Part shown: positions 40,367 through 50,643 of the stretch, piece after piece
How the letters are laid out: every line of letters starts with the position of its first letter
Position numbering within the stretch: the first letter of the stretch is position 1
DNA from: Lumbricus rubellus
Taxonomy: Eukaryota > Annelida > Clitellata > Crassiclitellata > Lumbricidae
DNA length: 64,000 bases
Direction of reading: 5' to 3'
Assembly (NCBI GenBank): GCA_945859605.1
Contig: OX243814.1
Span: forward strand, 23,429,686-23,493,685
Translations under genes and position numbers: made by a program
Notes under the pieces: model-generated
What the model was told of the DNA's origin: nothing
The model's database searches: none
What the model saw: the letters and a program-made list of their open reading frames with translations, nothing else

Positions 40367-41204
40367 GTTTCCATGACAACAACCACTGTTCATGACTTCG
40401 CATCTCTTATCGCTTTCGAGGGTCATGGAAACCTTTCATACTCCACCTTTTTTATACAATTAAATGTTTCTTTTCAGCTTTCTTCTGCACTTGCAAATAC
40501 AGTCGACTTTGTGCCCAGTAGTGCAAAGGCAATTCTTTGCTGATACTCGTGGGGCACAAACACACAAAGTGTGGTTCCAACGGCGTGCCTCAAATTAGTT
40601 GTGTAAAGTGAAGTTTCATTGTATGTCCACAGCCCATATATATAAAAGGGCCATTGTTCCTCTAAACGGTTCACCCTGTAAGAGGCGCTATATAAATGTC
40701 TTAATATAATACAATATATAAATACACGCAAATACCATTCAGACACAATAATATACATATTTTAATTATCTATATAATCATGTTGACTTACCCGTTCGGC
40801 CGCAGATCTCGAATTCTCCGGTCCATCGCTACTTTGTTACTAGCGATAACATTAAAAGTCTCCTTTTCAAACAGTCTATCCCCTTCCGCCTGCTCTTCCG
40901 CAGTTAGCGACACTGCCTCCCCATCCTCCCCAGGACCTGTAATATCGGGCGAGCGCTGCTGAGCTTTTTTATACCGTAATTGTCGGAACTGCATAAGTTT
41001 CTCCGGAGTATCTAACCCTTCCGGAATTTCGACGACTGGATGGTCGTGAACGGGGTGGTGGTCGCTGCTATCTGTGTATTTAACGACCCTCTGTTGATTG
41101 GAGTAAAGGAAGTAAAGGGCTACAACGTAGATGTAAAAGCCTAGGAAGATCACCAAAGTCCATGGTAGCAACTTGAAGAACGTTCGCAACAAATTCCGTT
41201 TCAT
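32454..41204 (-). CDS. Polypeptide N-acetylgalactosaminyltransferase, 11 exons, 590 aa
   Basis: Golgi enzyme that transfers GalNAc from UDP-GalNAc to Ser/Thr and starts mucin-type O-glycosylation. Exons in coding order: 41204-40792, 40096-39930, 39146-38969, 38099-37896, 37475-37358, 36772-36685, 35569-35475, 35015-34881, 34150-34043, 33524-33390, 32585-32454 (stop TAA). All phases match and the CDS is 1,773 nt. Residues about 8-32 are a signal anchor ([20 protein letters not shown]). The GT2 catalytic domain shows [20 protein letters not shown], the metal-binding DXH in FLDAHCEV, the metal-site His in SRVGHIFR, and the Gal/GalNAc-T motif [15 protein letters not shown]-terminal ricin-type lectin follows, with CLD, CMD and CLD plus QEW and QKW; the first repeat lacks its Q-x-W. 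All key catalytic residues are present. A short upstream ORF of seven codons (41254-41231) precedes the start. Subfamily is uncertain, so no numbered symbol is given. Exon 3 ends inside an unusual repeat of splice donors. Confidence 0.95.
33016..33075. repeat. 30-bp direct duplication
   Basis: Two adjacent identical copies of a 30-bp unit starting CCACAACCACAAAGCC, in the last intron of the GALNT gene. Confidence 0.95.
35860..36415 (+). mobile_element. Retroelement 3' end split by a hAT MITE
   Basis: The part before 35993 (GGGATCTTCCCTTCTGGGGC...) and the part after 36361, which ends in AATAAACTTGATTTGAATTG and a repeat of it, form one retroelement-like 3' end with a simple A/T-rich tail. 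A hAT MITE has inserted into it. Lies in intron 6 of the GALNT gene. The exact family is not recognised. Confidence 0.45.
35993..36353. mobile_element. hAT MITE, 361 bp, perfect 8-bp TSD
   Basis: Ends are CAGCGGTTCCCAACC and GGTTGGGAACCCCTG, the classical hAT (Charlie-like) termini. The 8-bp duplication CTGTATAT lies at 35985-35992 and 36354-36361. The interior repeats GTGGCCC and AAAAAGTGGCCC units near both ends. No transposase is encoded. Confidence 0.95.
36923..36950. repeat. (GAAT)n microsatellite
   Basis: Seven or so GAAT units in intron 5 of the GALNT gene. Confidence 0.9.
38173..38490 (+). repeat. Dispersed repeat, copy A
   Basis: Begins near ATTGGTGGCTATCTCACTGC, passes through GAAGCGCTATATAACGTGC and ends GAGTCCATCGTTTTTCATCA. 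A second copy in the same orientation is at 41316-41965. Lies in intron 3 of the GALNT gene. Family unknown. Confidence 0.7.
38835..38969 (-). repeat. 19-bp minisatellite of 5' splice sites in GALNT
   Basis: On the minus strand, exon 3 ends ...CCCATG and the intron starts GTAAAC at 38968. The unit ATGGTAAACATCGTGATTC then repeats in tandem every 19 bases. GTRRAC donors recur at 38949, 38930, 38911, 38892 and 38854. One unit (38873) has ATAAAC, and the last (38835) has GTGTAG. The last bases of the exon (CATG) belong to the repeat. Use of any downstream donor would add an in-frame TGG TAA, ending the protein after about 253 residues. Confidence 0.9.
39331..39770 (+). mobile_element. LINE reverse-transcriptase C-terminal fragment
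   Basis: On the plus strand, opposite to the host gene, this reads a decayed LYGSKCW...RRLAWFGHVTRI...[19 protein letters not shown] series. This is the hallmark end of RTE/Jockey-like non-LTR retrotransposon polyproteins (L-Y-G-x-E-x-W ... W-x-G-H-V-x-R ... G-R-P). Stops and frame breaks show it is dead. Lies in intron 2 of the GALNT gene. Confidence 0.85.
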
Positions 41205-41315
41205 GTTGACGACTTTACTACTACTAGACGTCAGACAGTATAAACGCACGGCATTACCCTAGAACCGTAGAAACAAGAAATGAAAGACTAAATTAAAAAT
41301 AATAGCCCCAGAATA

Positions 41316-41965
41316 TATTGGTGGCTATCCCGCTCCCTTATATTCCAATAAAAAAACATTACACGTTGACGAGTTGTCGACCATTGATATGTATGTATTA
41401 GCTGGATTGATAAGGCTTCGTATAGTGGTCCATGGCCGACGGCGAATGACACGTGACTTCCTGTACAGGCAAAGAGCGCTTGTTCCTATGTAAACACATG
41501 TTAAATTCGTCAACTTTAAAAGCAATTTCCAAGAAGTCTGGTCAGCGGCCGCTAAATACAGTTAAGTTGATTGGTTCGTATGTCATTCAACTCAAAAACC
41601 CCAAGGTGGTTTTAAACAATTTTGCATCATTGCTGAGAAATTTGCGTTTTAAAGCGGAGTGTTGTGCCGCCTATCCTTTACTATGGTTTGCCTCTAGGAA
41701 TTCTGGGAGTTGCCGCAGAGAGTCCTGGGAGTTGCTCTTAGCTTTGTCCCAAAGAATTCTGGGATATCCTTTAGTGAGCGATAATCCAAACTTTCATAGG
41801 CAATGATCAATCCAGTAGTTATATAATACATATCAATGTTGTCGACAACTGACCGACCGGATGTCCGCACGATCAAAAGAAACGCTATATGCCACGTAAC
41901 CAGAGACGCTGAATCGTTGTTAAGAGTCCATCGTGTTTCGTCACGGCGTTAGGCAAGTAGCCAGG
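41316..41965 (+). repeat. Dispersed repeat, copy B, interrupted by a TIR insert
   Basis: Outer parts 41316-41373 and 41849-41965 match copy A (38173-38490): TTGGTGGCTATCCCGCTCCC at the start and GAGTCCATCGTGTTTCGTCA at the end. The middle 41374-41848 is absent from copy A and is bounded by an inverted repeat. Confidence 0.65.
41374..41848. mobile_element. 475-bp TIR-bounded insert upstream of GALNT
   Basis: The left end TTGTCGACCATTGATATGTA and the right end TACATATCAATGTTGTCGAC (then AA) are inverted, and homology extends inward to about 40 bp (ATCAATCCAG/CTGGATTGAT). It interrupts a dispersed repeat that exists uninterrupted in intron 3 of the GALNT gene. It starts about 170 bp upstream of the GALNT start codon and contains three related TTCTGGGAGTTG/TTCTGGGAT motifs at 41698-41765. 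Confidence 0.6.
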
Positions 41966-42342
41966 TATAGGCTACATCATATATTATCACTTAACGCCTT
42001 GTAAGGTGTAAATAATAATGGACAAGGACCTATAGGACCTATATTATGTAGGCCTATTAGTGTCAGGCTGTTGTCCTTGGTTATTGATCATTGTAAAAGT
42101 CGATGTACAAATTTTTCTACAGCGACCGTGTGGAATTAACCGGTTGCTCATTTCATACGAATTTATTGATGAGATATATCCTTCATGCCGTTGTTAATTT
42201 ATATTGGTGCATTCTACTTAAGGTCCCTGCGCTCTGTGCCCTCTGTGCGACGCTCTATCATATGCCTTGAAGTAGCCTTAACGGTTAACCTAGCCTACGT
42301 TTTAAATCATGCACCTTGATTGCCATGATATTATATATCCGC

Positions 42343-42485
42343 AGTCGATCTAGTCGAGGGCTACGATCGACTTGGCTCGGCCGACGAACCACTCGATCGA
42401 CTTCGTCGACTCGCCGACTTCTCGACCACTCGATCGACTTAATTGGCTCAGTCGACGATCGACTCAATCGACTTCGTCGACTTGG
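42343..42485. repeat. TCGA/CGATCGACTT-rich cluster
   Basis: About 140 bp with very frequent TCGA tetramers in imperfect direct and inverted units such as CACTCGATCGACTT and TTCGTCGACT. CpG is far denser than in the surrounding DNA. Similar GTCGA-type words occur at 62977-63045 inside a hAT element. Confidence 0.75.
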
Positions 42486-43300
42486 CCTCGTTTCGTCTCT
42501 TGCTCACCCCTGCAGTTATGTGATCTCAAAAATTAATGAAATTATATACGATAGCATATCTGTTTGACGTCACAATAGGCCTAATTTGTATTCTCAGTGA
42601 ATTTATATAAAAGCCTACCGGTAGTAGATTTGCACTATTATCCTAGTGACGTCACAATATAGCCTATAGGCCTCATGTTAGATTCTGAAAATGAACTTCA
42701 AAAATTATTACAGCAGATTTGTGTAATAATCAAAGTGACGTAACAATAGGCCTTATTATAATTGTTTATAGGCCTACTCTCAAAATGTTCTTGAATAATA
42801 GTAATGTAGGCCTAGATCTGTATCATAATCGAAGTAAGTCACACTTATAATAGTTTATTCTCAGAATGTTGATTAAACGAAAATTGATTGATTGATTCGC
42901 AATAAGCTTAACTTCGTTTTCTCAGTGAACTCATTTAATTGTAGAGTTGCATCATAATCGAAGTGACGTCACAAAAAACCAATTTTATATTCTCATAATT
43001 AACATCTGTATAATTATATATAGGCCTATACACTGTACAACCTATAGGCTTATCCCTTTTTGTAGTCTTTACCCCACTCCCCGCCTTGAAAAAACCTTAT
43101 AAAAACCCATGGCAACTCCGGTTATGCCTATTTAAAATCTGATGACTTCTTTTTAGTCATGTACTCTAATATAGTAGGCCTATATACTTTAATTCTCTCT
43201 CACCTTCCTCTTCCCGTTGCGTTGATTAACAGCTACTTGAAACCTGAGGGGAGGGGACCATCCGTCACATTAATTAACTTATGTCAGTTTAATTGGCAAT

Positions 43301-43457
43301 CAGTATGAGAATTGTGGAAAAATAACTGGGGGGTTGGCCTATGATAAACTTGAAATTGGGGTATGAAAAACATACTTTAACATGGAGCTCTAAGAAAGAC
43401 TGGGGGGTTGAACCCCCCCCCCCCCCCCCCAAACCCCCCCCGGCAATTCTCACCCTG
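43301..43457. mobile_element. hAT MITE, 157 bp, perfect 8-bp TSD
   Basis: Left end CAGTATGAGAATTGTGG; right end GGCAATTCTCACCCTG, its imperfect complement. A perfect TTGGCAAT duplication lies at 43293-43300 and 43458-43465. Near the right end sit long poly-C runs (43407-43440). The termini resemble those of the 1.5-kb element at 62109-63646. Confidence 0.88.
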
Positions 43458-43880
43458 TTGGCAATCCTGCGTCTTAATTAAGCCTGTAAGCTTATGCGGG
43501 GCTCTTTAACTTGCACAGACAGCGAATCACAAAAATCATCGTAGTGTAGCCTAATAATTTTCGTTCTGAAAATAATTTTTATTTAAGTTCTTTGAGTATA
43601 GTATTTCAGTTCTAGTTCTATTCTCGTTCTCAAAATAATTCCTAATTTTCGTTCTTATTTTCTTAATTTCTCGTTAACGGAAATTGATAATTTTGCATCC
43701 AATTTCTATTTCCGTTAACGAAAATATCACTGAGGGTGACACCTAGGTCTCGAACACTATTAGACGAAAAGTTGAAGTGAGAAAAGTTTTGAGAGTAGCC
43801 TAGGCTCTAATCCGCAGTCAAGTTTATTTTGCTGCTTGGTAGACAAATCAACCGGGTTTTTGAAGAGTTCAAGGAATGAC

Positions 43881-44090
43881 CAGGGGCGCAACCAGAACAT
43901 TTTGCTGGGGGGTGCTCAAAATTTTTATTGCAAGCGCCGAAGGAGTGAAGCACCGGGTGTCGAAAATTCCATACCCCCCCACCCCCACCTCAACAAAAAA
44001 CTCATCGGATTTGGACAAATTGCGTAGGTCACTTTTTGGCCCTGGGGGGTGCTCAAGCACCCTCCAGCACCCCCCCTAGTTGCGCCACTG
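43881..44090. mobile_element. hAT MITE, 210 bp, perfect 8-bp TSD
   Basis: Ends CAGGGGCGCAACCAG and CTAGTTGCGCCACTG are inverted. The perfect duplication GGAATGAC lies at 43873-43880 and 44091-44098. Subterminal GGGGGGTGCTCAA repeats occur at both sides. Short open frames across it are chance. Confidence 0.95.
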
Positions 44091-46956
44091 GGAATGACGA
44101 TTTGAATTGACATCCAAAGATGGAGATCTTGAGATAGAGCTTCAATTTGACTTGCAAGAAGGTTTTGAGCAGAAGAAGGTCCATGGTCATTAGTTCCTAG
44201 ATGATCAACAAAGATAATCATCGACGATAATGGATCTATATATAGATAGAGTTTTCGAGTGAAGTCAAAGTTTTCAATTAGCCTACGACATTTTCGATTC
44301 CGTAGACATCATGTGTTACAACGGAAACTCAGAGTGCTGTCAGCGGACGGCAATAGTAAAAAATATATGATGCCCGAACATATTTCTGGACAGGGAAAAA
44401 ACTCTGGCAGCAGTGGCAGGGCAATGACCAGGGAAAATTAATTAAGGCTTTTTACCAGGGTATTGCGTCCCACACCACTGGCAGTGAAGCACGTAGGCCT
44501 ACTGCGTTGAACGCTACATCGTTGCAACAAATGGCCATTGGGCTTATGTGGCTAATTTAAGGATTAAAGGCTAACAGTTCTGAGTCTGGTAAAAAAAAGG
44601 ATTAGGCCTAAGTCATCCGCCGCCTTAGTCAGTCAGATCAGTTAGAAAATGTCAATTGAAATGCGGAGGATGAATGTCGTTTTTGCGCTCGAATGACTAA
44701 CAATTAACTTGTAAAAGTAGGCTATAGTTAGGATAAAAAATATAATTATCCTTCGACGACACTACACCGGAAACAATTGCTTGGACATGACTAATTGACA
44801 GCCCCAAAGGAGGCGTCCATATGATAGTGGAATTGAGTGACGACTAGCGACTGTTCGTAGCACATGCAGACGACATCGTCATGCTTCAGTGATTCTTCGG
44901 TTAAACGGCCACGGGCCAACTGTAGGTGGCCAATCCTCTGTTGCAGCCTAGATTCTCTTTACGGTTGACATGATTCACACGACTCAGAAGTTCGCGATGC
45001 GCTGAACATTAGCAGAACATGGGCCTACACGTACATGTATAGGCAACTCAAGCGCTCTGCTGGTCACAGGGTTGTAGGCTGTGTGCGGTGTGGTCCATAC
45101 ACTCAGCGCCTCATTGCTAAGAAAGCGTAGAACATTTACACAGCTTCCTACGTTGTACTATTTTAAGGCTGAAACAGAATGATAAAACCAGACTAGTCAT
45201 TGAGTTGATCGTTAGACAACTGTGCGAGGATCTCACGTGTAAATAATATTCTTCGAGGATTAGATATAGGATATACTTGATGTCGTAATGTCGTTGTAAC
45301 TGATGGAGAGCGAATCGTTCGTACAGTGAAAGTTAACAGAGCTTTTGAAGAAGTTAAGTGGATAACAAGTGTGCCACCTATGAAGTCCTGTCGACCACAA
45401 ATGACTAGCCCTATTCGTTTTGTTGGAACTACCTATAATATCTAAATATTACTACCTCAACACACTGGATATCTATAAAGTGAGAAGCCAATCAGGTACG
45501 GTATTACCAATATATTATATCAGGTAAAACTTGATCATCATGAACAATAGGTTAGCATCGGAAGAAAACTGCTGAATAACTGAGAAAGTATATAGACCTA
45601 TAGGCCTAGCCCATGCAGTTTGAGACATAATTAGCACAGGCACCATCCTCTTAGGCACTTTGAATTCAAGCGGACCAAGTAGCGAGCTGTCTTAATTCCC
45701 TGTAGTCGTCTGTAGTCCGAATTTAGGGTATTTTACGAGAACCAGCGTAGGGTGACACGCATGCGAGCTGAAATAGTGGCAATTAAAATTAAGGATTCGC
45801 TCAATTAGCTGGGCTGCACGGTCTATAGTCGGGTTATTAATACTATAGAGGCAGACCAGCCAGCGGCTGATGAAAGGAGTGTGTACAAGACTACAAGGGT
45901 AGTATGCAGTACTTAATTAAGTGTCCTGGGATAGGTAACGAGAGATGACAGTTAGCTGATGAATTTTTCAGTAGGCTAACAGCCATGCATGAGCTTATCC
46001 ATAGCATGACACCTTTCCTGAACGGATGGCATATCACCTTGAACACTTAGAAGTCGTTCCGTTTCTCTCGTCGCGACAAAACGACTCTCTTCAATGTGAT
46101 GCGTTCAACGTCACCTCCTTCAGAATGTTCACTACAGATACGTATACATGCATAGGCCTATACCTTAACTGAGTCAGGTCTACTCGGAAAGGAGGCAAGA
46201 TTATGGTCCCTATTAAAGTAGGCTAGCAGTTAAGTTAACACAACATGGAACATTATATAATAGGCCTATATAGTTAATTGTTACAAGCCTATATATAAAA
46301 TTATAAACACATGACTATTAGGCCTATATATTATGTTAGTATCTCAATAGAGGCAAAACTGTTGGTCATTTGGTAGTGCCAGTCCTGACTCCTGGGTCTG
46401 GAGAAAGGGGAGAGGAGTGTGAGGCTTCTCATCATTGTTAGGACTGCAGTGTCGTTGTTAGGACTGCAGTGTCGTTAAACACCAAATTTGCAAACCATTC
46501 AATCACTGCAGGAGCAATTATAATCCACTGAAACAATCAGCTGCAGGTCTCACAACCACCATTGCCACCAAAAATGTCTTTACTGACGTGAATACCAGAT
46601 GCCCTTCGTGCTTCCAGTTTGACTTTACCAATCACGAAAGATAATGCATAAAAGATAACCTGGTGAAATAGCAAATAATTTAGGCCCGTATCATACTAAA
46701 TTTCAACGCATTGCACTGATTTCTGCATTGATTGCCCGTCGATTAGAAATCATTTAAAATTCTGCCTTAAACTTAGCAACGCATTGCCTGTGAAGGCTGT
46801 GAATTTCTGTTCTTTTCTTTAATTGTCAAAAGAGCAAAGAATTCACAAAGTGTTTTATTTTCAACTGTTGCAGAGAATAATTGTCTTCGCGTATGCGAAG
46901 TTCTAAAGTGAAAGAAGAAATCTACACAGTTGTCATATACACAGTACCGTATAAAG

Positions 46957-49900
46957 ATGTCGAGCATAAAGGTAGGATGCTCTAAAATAGTCTAAATCAA
47001 CGGCTGAACGTATAGGCTATTTTGTATGACTTATGACCCACGCGTTGTTATTCTTCTGACAACGGCGTTTAGGCCTCTAGCCTATCAATTGTGACGATTC
47101 TAAAGAACGTTTTTATGCTGGTTAATTCAGATTGACTGCCAGAAAAATTAGTTAGAATTATCAGTAAATATGAACATAATTGTAGCCTATGCCTATTCTT
47201 TTGCCAATAAACATGTATGCTTACTGATAAATTTAAGGTCAATCTTGAATGCTCCAGCATAAGATCATATAGGTCTACATTATAAGCACCAAATCGTCAT
47301 TTTTTTGTGAAGATTTGGTGATTGAGCAACATAGACCAGTAACTGCATGGTAAGCTCGTATAGGCCTACACCACAAAATAACGTGTATCCATAGTCAATG
47401 GAGTGGATGCAATCCAAGAGGAAGGACTGAATCAGATGGCAATTAAGAGTAGGTCTATACCAATAATATATCGGTAATATTCCAACAGATTTATCCAGAC
47501 GTCCAAAAAGAATCGAGTGGTCCATAGCTAGCTAGGCTACCGTATAGTCTCAAAAGCAGCGCTTAATTGCGTCGCAGAGAGGGCAAAGAACGTAACCAGT
47601 CTACACCTTGAAACACTTCAACACTTGACCGTTGAAACTGACCGTTGACGCTATCTGTTGAAACCGACCGTTGACGCTGACTGTTGACGCTGACCGTTGA
47701 CACTGACCGTTGACGCTGACTGTTGACGCTGACTGTTGACACTGACCGTTGACACTGACTGTTGACGCTGACCGTTGACGCTGACTGTTGACACTGACCG
47801 TTGACGCTGACTGTTGACACTGTCCGTCGATAGTGACTGTTGACATTGACTGTTGACTAACTTGCAATGACTTGGTCTTTTTCAACACCTGCAAGGCTGC
47901 CTTGCCTAAATGTACACCAGGTCTTAGGCATACAGTTTGATGGCTAACTCGACTTAGAATGCCAACTTTAGGCCTAACCTATGTATATTTCGAGTTTTCG
48001 ATCGATCTCTCGATCTACGCCTATACGTGGTTTCTCATCACTCTCATCGCATATAAATTATTTTACAAAGTTTTCCGGATTTTCTCATGATCGATATGCA
48101 GTAACATGATTATGATATTTTAACTTTTGTATTCTTTAGTCTTACGCCATACTGCGCCTTGCCCTGCTGCTCAACGCAGCCATCCTCATGTTTGGTGTCG
48201 TTCGTTTCGGTTTCGATGGACTGTTAATGCCAAGTGCGGTGGACCAGCGTGGAACGAAGGATCCGTTGTGGAGATCAGTAGGACGCGATCCACTACCATC
48301 GTCCGAATTCCAGGTACCTAACATCGTCCACTACATCTGGTACAACACGGAACCAAGACCGTTGCAGTTCCATCACATGCTCAGCGTTCTCAGCGCGCAC
48401 AAGATCCTCCAGCCAGATGTCATCTACTTCCACACAAACATGGAACCAACCGGACCATACTGGGATCGCATCCTCCAACTGTCGACTATCAAAGTAGGCA
48501 TAGAACCTTCATCCTAATTATATAGAAGCCTAGTTGTAAGGCACCACCTCAATTGAAACTTTATCGAGGCACTCGATCGAAGCCACGATTTAAACATGAA
48601 TGGTTTCAAGAGGTTGCGTGCAAGAGCCAAAGAAAGAGTGTACGAGTCTATTATAATATACACAGGGTGGGCCATAAAAAGTGAGACCACCTACGCGGTT
48701 TTGCTAATATTTCGGCCAAAAATAAGAATTTTTAAATCAAATTTCACTGACTTAAAGCCCCTTCATATATACGTATAACTGCCAAATTTCATAAAGATAT
48801 GTTCAACATAACAAAAATTATACCACTTTTAGTGAGACCACCCATCGTTTTTTGATGATCAAAAACACGTTACGCAAAAAGGTAACAAATATCGGCCAAA
48901 AATAGGAATTCTTATATGAAATTTCACAGGCTTCAAGGGCATTCATACCTACGCGTAACTACCAAATTTCACACAAAACTTTCAAACGGAACAAAAGTTA
49001 TATCACTTTTAGTGAGTATACCCAGCGATTTGTTGGGTCCAAAAACGATAGGAGAATTTAAGGCTGATTGTGAGTTGATATGGGAAGACTTCCCTCTTAA
49101 ACCTATCAACAAGACCATCGAAAACTTTACAAATAGGTTCAGAACATGTTTGGGTGGGGGTGGGGGACATTTTGAACACAAGTTATCATGTTACTTTTGA
49201 CAAAAAATTATTTGAAACTTGACTTAAGAAACTCGTTTTTTGCTCATTTTTTCTTAACGTGTTTTTGAATCATCAAAAAACGATGGGTGGTCTCACTAAA
49301 AGAGGTATAACTTTTGTTCTGTTGGACATATTTTATGAAATTTGGCAGTTATACGTATATATGAAGGGGCTTTAAGTCAGTAAAATTTGATTAAAAAATT
49401 CTTATTTTTGGCCGAAATATTAGCAAAACCGCGCAGGCGGTCTCACTTTTTATGGCCCACCCTGTATATATATATATATATATATATATGCTGCTAATTC
49501 AAGACACAATAGACAGACAATCGAACAGCGCCGGATGACATGTTCTACAGGATCGCGTGCATCCTATGTAGGCCTACGTACAGCAATAAGGAATTATTAT
49601 CAAAGGGGCGTTTTTTCCGTTATTTTATTTTCATCGTTTTTTTACATCTATGTCTGAAACCCTACATCTACACAGAGGGTGACCAGGACCACCACGCTCA
49701 CACACACTCCTCACCCTGCAGGAGACAGAGTAATAGAAATTTTCTGGCAACACCGGTTGTGGCCGCAGCTTACTATTTAGTTCAACCTACGAGCTAGACA
49801 GAGGATAACCAGGACCACCCATTCCACCCCTACTCCTCACCCTTGGGTGGGGAACGAAAAACCGAAATCGCCAGAGCAACGCAGGGTACCCCCAGTTAAT

Positions 49901-50643
49901 ATATGCATGATTTTGATGGCAACAATGTCGGAAAAGCACACACAAAGAAAACAGGTTCTTAAATCTTAACTTCTTGTTTGGGTGTCAATATTAATTCAGC
50001 TGCTGTGAGCTACAATGATTCTTTTCATTGATTACATCTGAAGGTCAATCGTCGGATGCCTCCTGAGAAGTTGTTTGGAGAGAAGGTGAAAGAGCCTTTC
50101 TACTACACGTCACACTCGAATGTCGATCGGGTGAAAGTGTTGATGGAATATGGCGGCATCTATCTCGACTTTGATGTCATCGTCACAAAACCATTCGACG
50201 ACCTTCGCAAATATCCGTGCGCGATAGGTCGAGAGCAGGAGACGAAGGCATGTGGTAGCGTCATCGTCTGCTCCAAAGACTCTCCCTTCCTTCTGCTCTG
50301 GATCAACTCATACCTGGACGATTACCAGATCACTGAATGGGCGTACAACACAGGACAGGTTCCATTCAACCTGGCCAAGCGATATCCTCAGCTGGTTCAC
50401 ATGGACGAGGACCGCATCAATCGACCCAACTTCATGGAACTGGAAAAGATCTGGGGACCGAATCGGTTCGACTGGCAGAACAACTACGCAGTCCATCTCT
50501 GGTATCGGTTGTGGAAGGACTCAAGTCCCTACTTCGATGGAATCGAACCAAACGACGACAACATCAAGATGTGGAACACAACGTTCGGTGAAATGGCCAG
50601 GTCAATCATGTACGGAGTCAAAGGCCTTATGCACATCTACTAA
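46957..50643 (+). CDS. DXD-motif type II membrane glycosyltransferase (Gly_transf_sug, GT32-like)
   Basis: Predicted Golgi or ER glycosyltransferase; donor and acceptor sugars are unknown. Exon 48140-48493 begins after a TTCTTTAG acceptor and encodes SYAILRLALLLNAAILMFGV, a membrane anchor, then a Gly_transf_sug start motif (VPNIVHYIWYN). Exon 50044-50643 encodes EYGGIYLDFDVIVTKPF, with DFD as the DXD metal/nucleotide-sugar site, and ends MHIY-stop. Together they give 317 residues without a start. The best start is a tiny upstream exon 46957-46971 (ATG TCG AGC ATA AAG, then donor GTAGGA), in phase, giving MSSIK before the anchor and 322 residues. If this exon is wrong, an internal Met at 48188 would cut into the anchor. 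The family resembles A4GALT-like and fungal GT32 enzymes in the DXD block only. A mariner-like element lies in the last intron. The 3' end converges on DPH5. Confidence 0.85.
47622..47860. repeat. 13-bp minisatellite, about 18 units
   Basis: Tandem TTGACGCTGACTG/TTGACACTGACCG units with a few substitutions. Because 13 is not a multiple of three, all frames read a 13-residue period (VSVNGQCQQSAST-like), which explains the long frames on the minus strand. They are not genes. Lies between the tiny first exon and exon 2 of the glycosyltransferase gene. Confidence 0.93.
48663..49464. mobile_element. Non-autonomous mariner-like TIR element, about 802 bp
   Basis: Starts CAGGGTGGGCCATAAAAAGT and ends with the complement ...TATGGCCCACCCTG. 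The inverted arms are about 205 bp each (to about 48871 and from about 49250). A TA follows the right end; the left flank is TACA, so the TA duplication is imperfect. Within the arms, a TTTTAGTGAGACCACCCATC-type block recurs. The interior has no transposase. Its CAGGGTGG start resembles the element at 901-2107. Lies in the last intron of the glycosyltransferase gene. Confidence 0.85.

Larger units (their letters stand above)
41205..46956. other. Intergenic region between divergent GALNT and glycosyltransferase genes
   Basis: Both promoters should lie in this stretch. No conserved coding exon was found. It holds a dispersed repeat with a TIR-bounded insert (41316-41965), a TCGA-rich cluster (42343-42485), two hAT MITEs (43301-43457 and 43881-44090) and very many TAGGCCTA-like octamers. 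In 44100-46950 I see nothing definite, apart from a small duplication TTAGGACTGCAGTGTCGTTG near 46438-46478. Confidence 0.5.

Noticed and set aside
41205..41249. Longer N-terminus of the GALNT protein starting upstream of 41204
   Set aside because: The upstream in-frame stretch has no ATG; the ATG at 41254 is in another frame and gives a seven-codon upstream ORF.
44810..45460. Possible decayed Tc1-like transposase
   Set aside because: A few words look suggestive in translation, but no frame holds for more than about 25 residues and no terminal repeats were found.
47563..47894. Minus-strand frames of 85 and 97 codons with a repeating VSVNGQCQQSAST pattern
   Set aside because: Caused by a 13-bp minisatellite, which reads as a 13-residue period in every frame; no start context or splice evidence.
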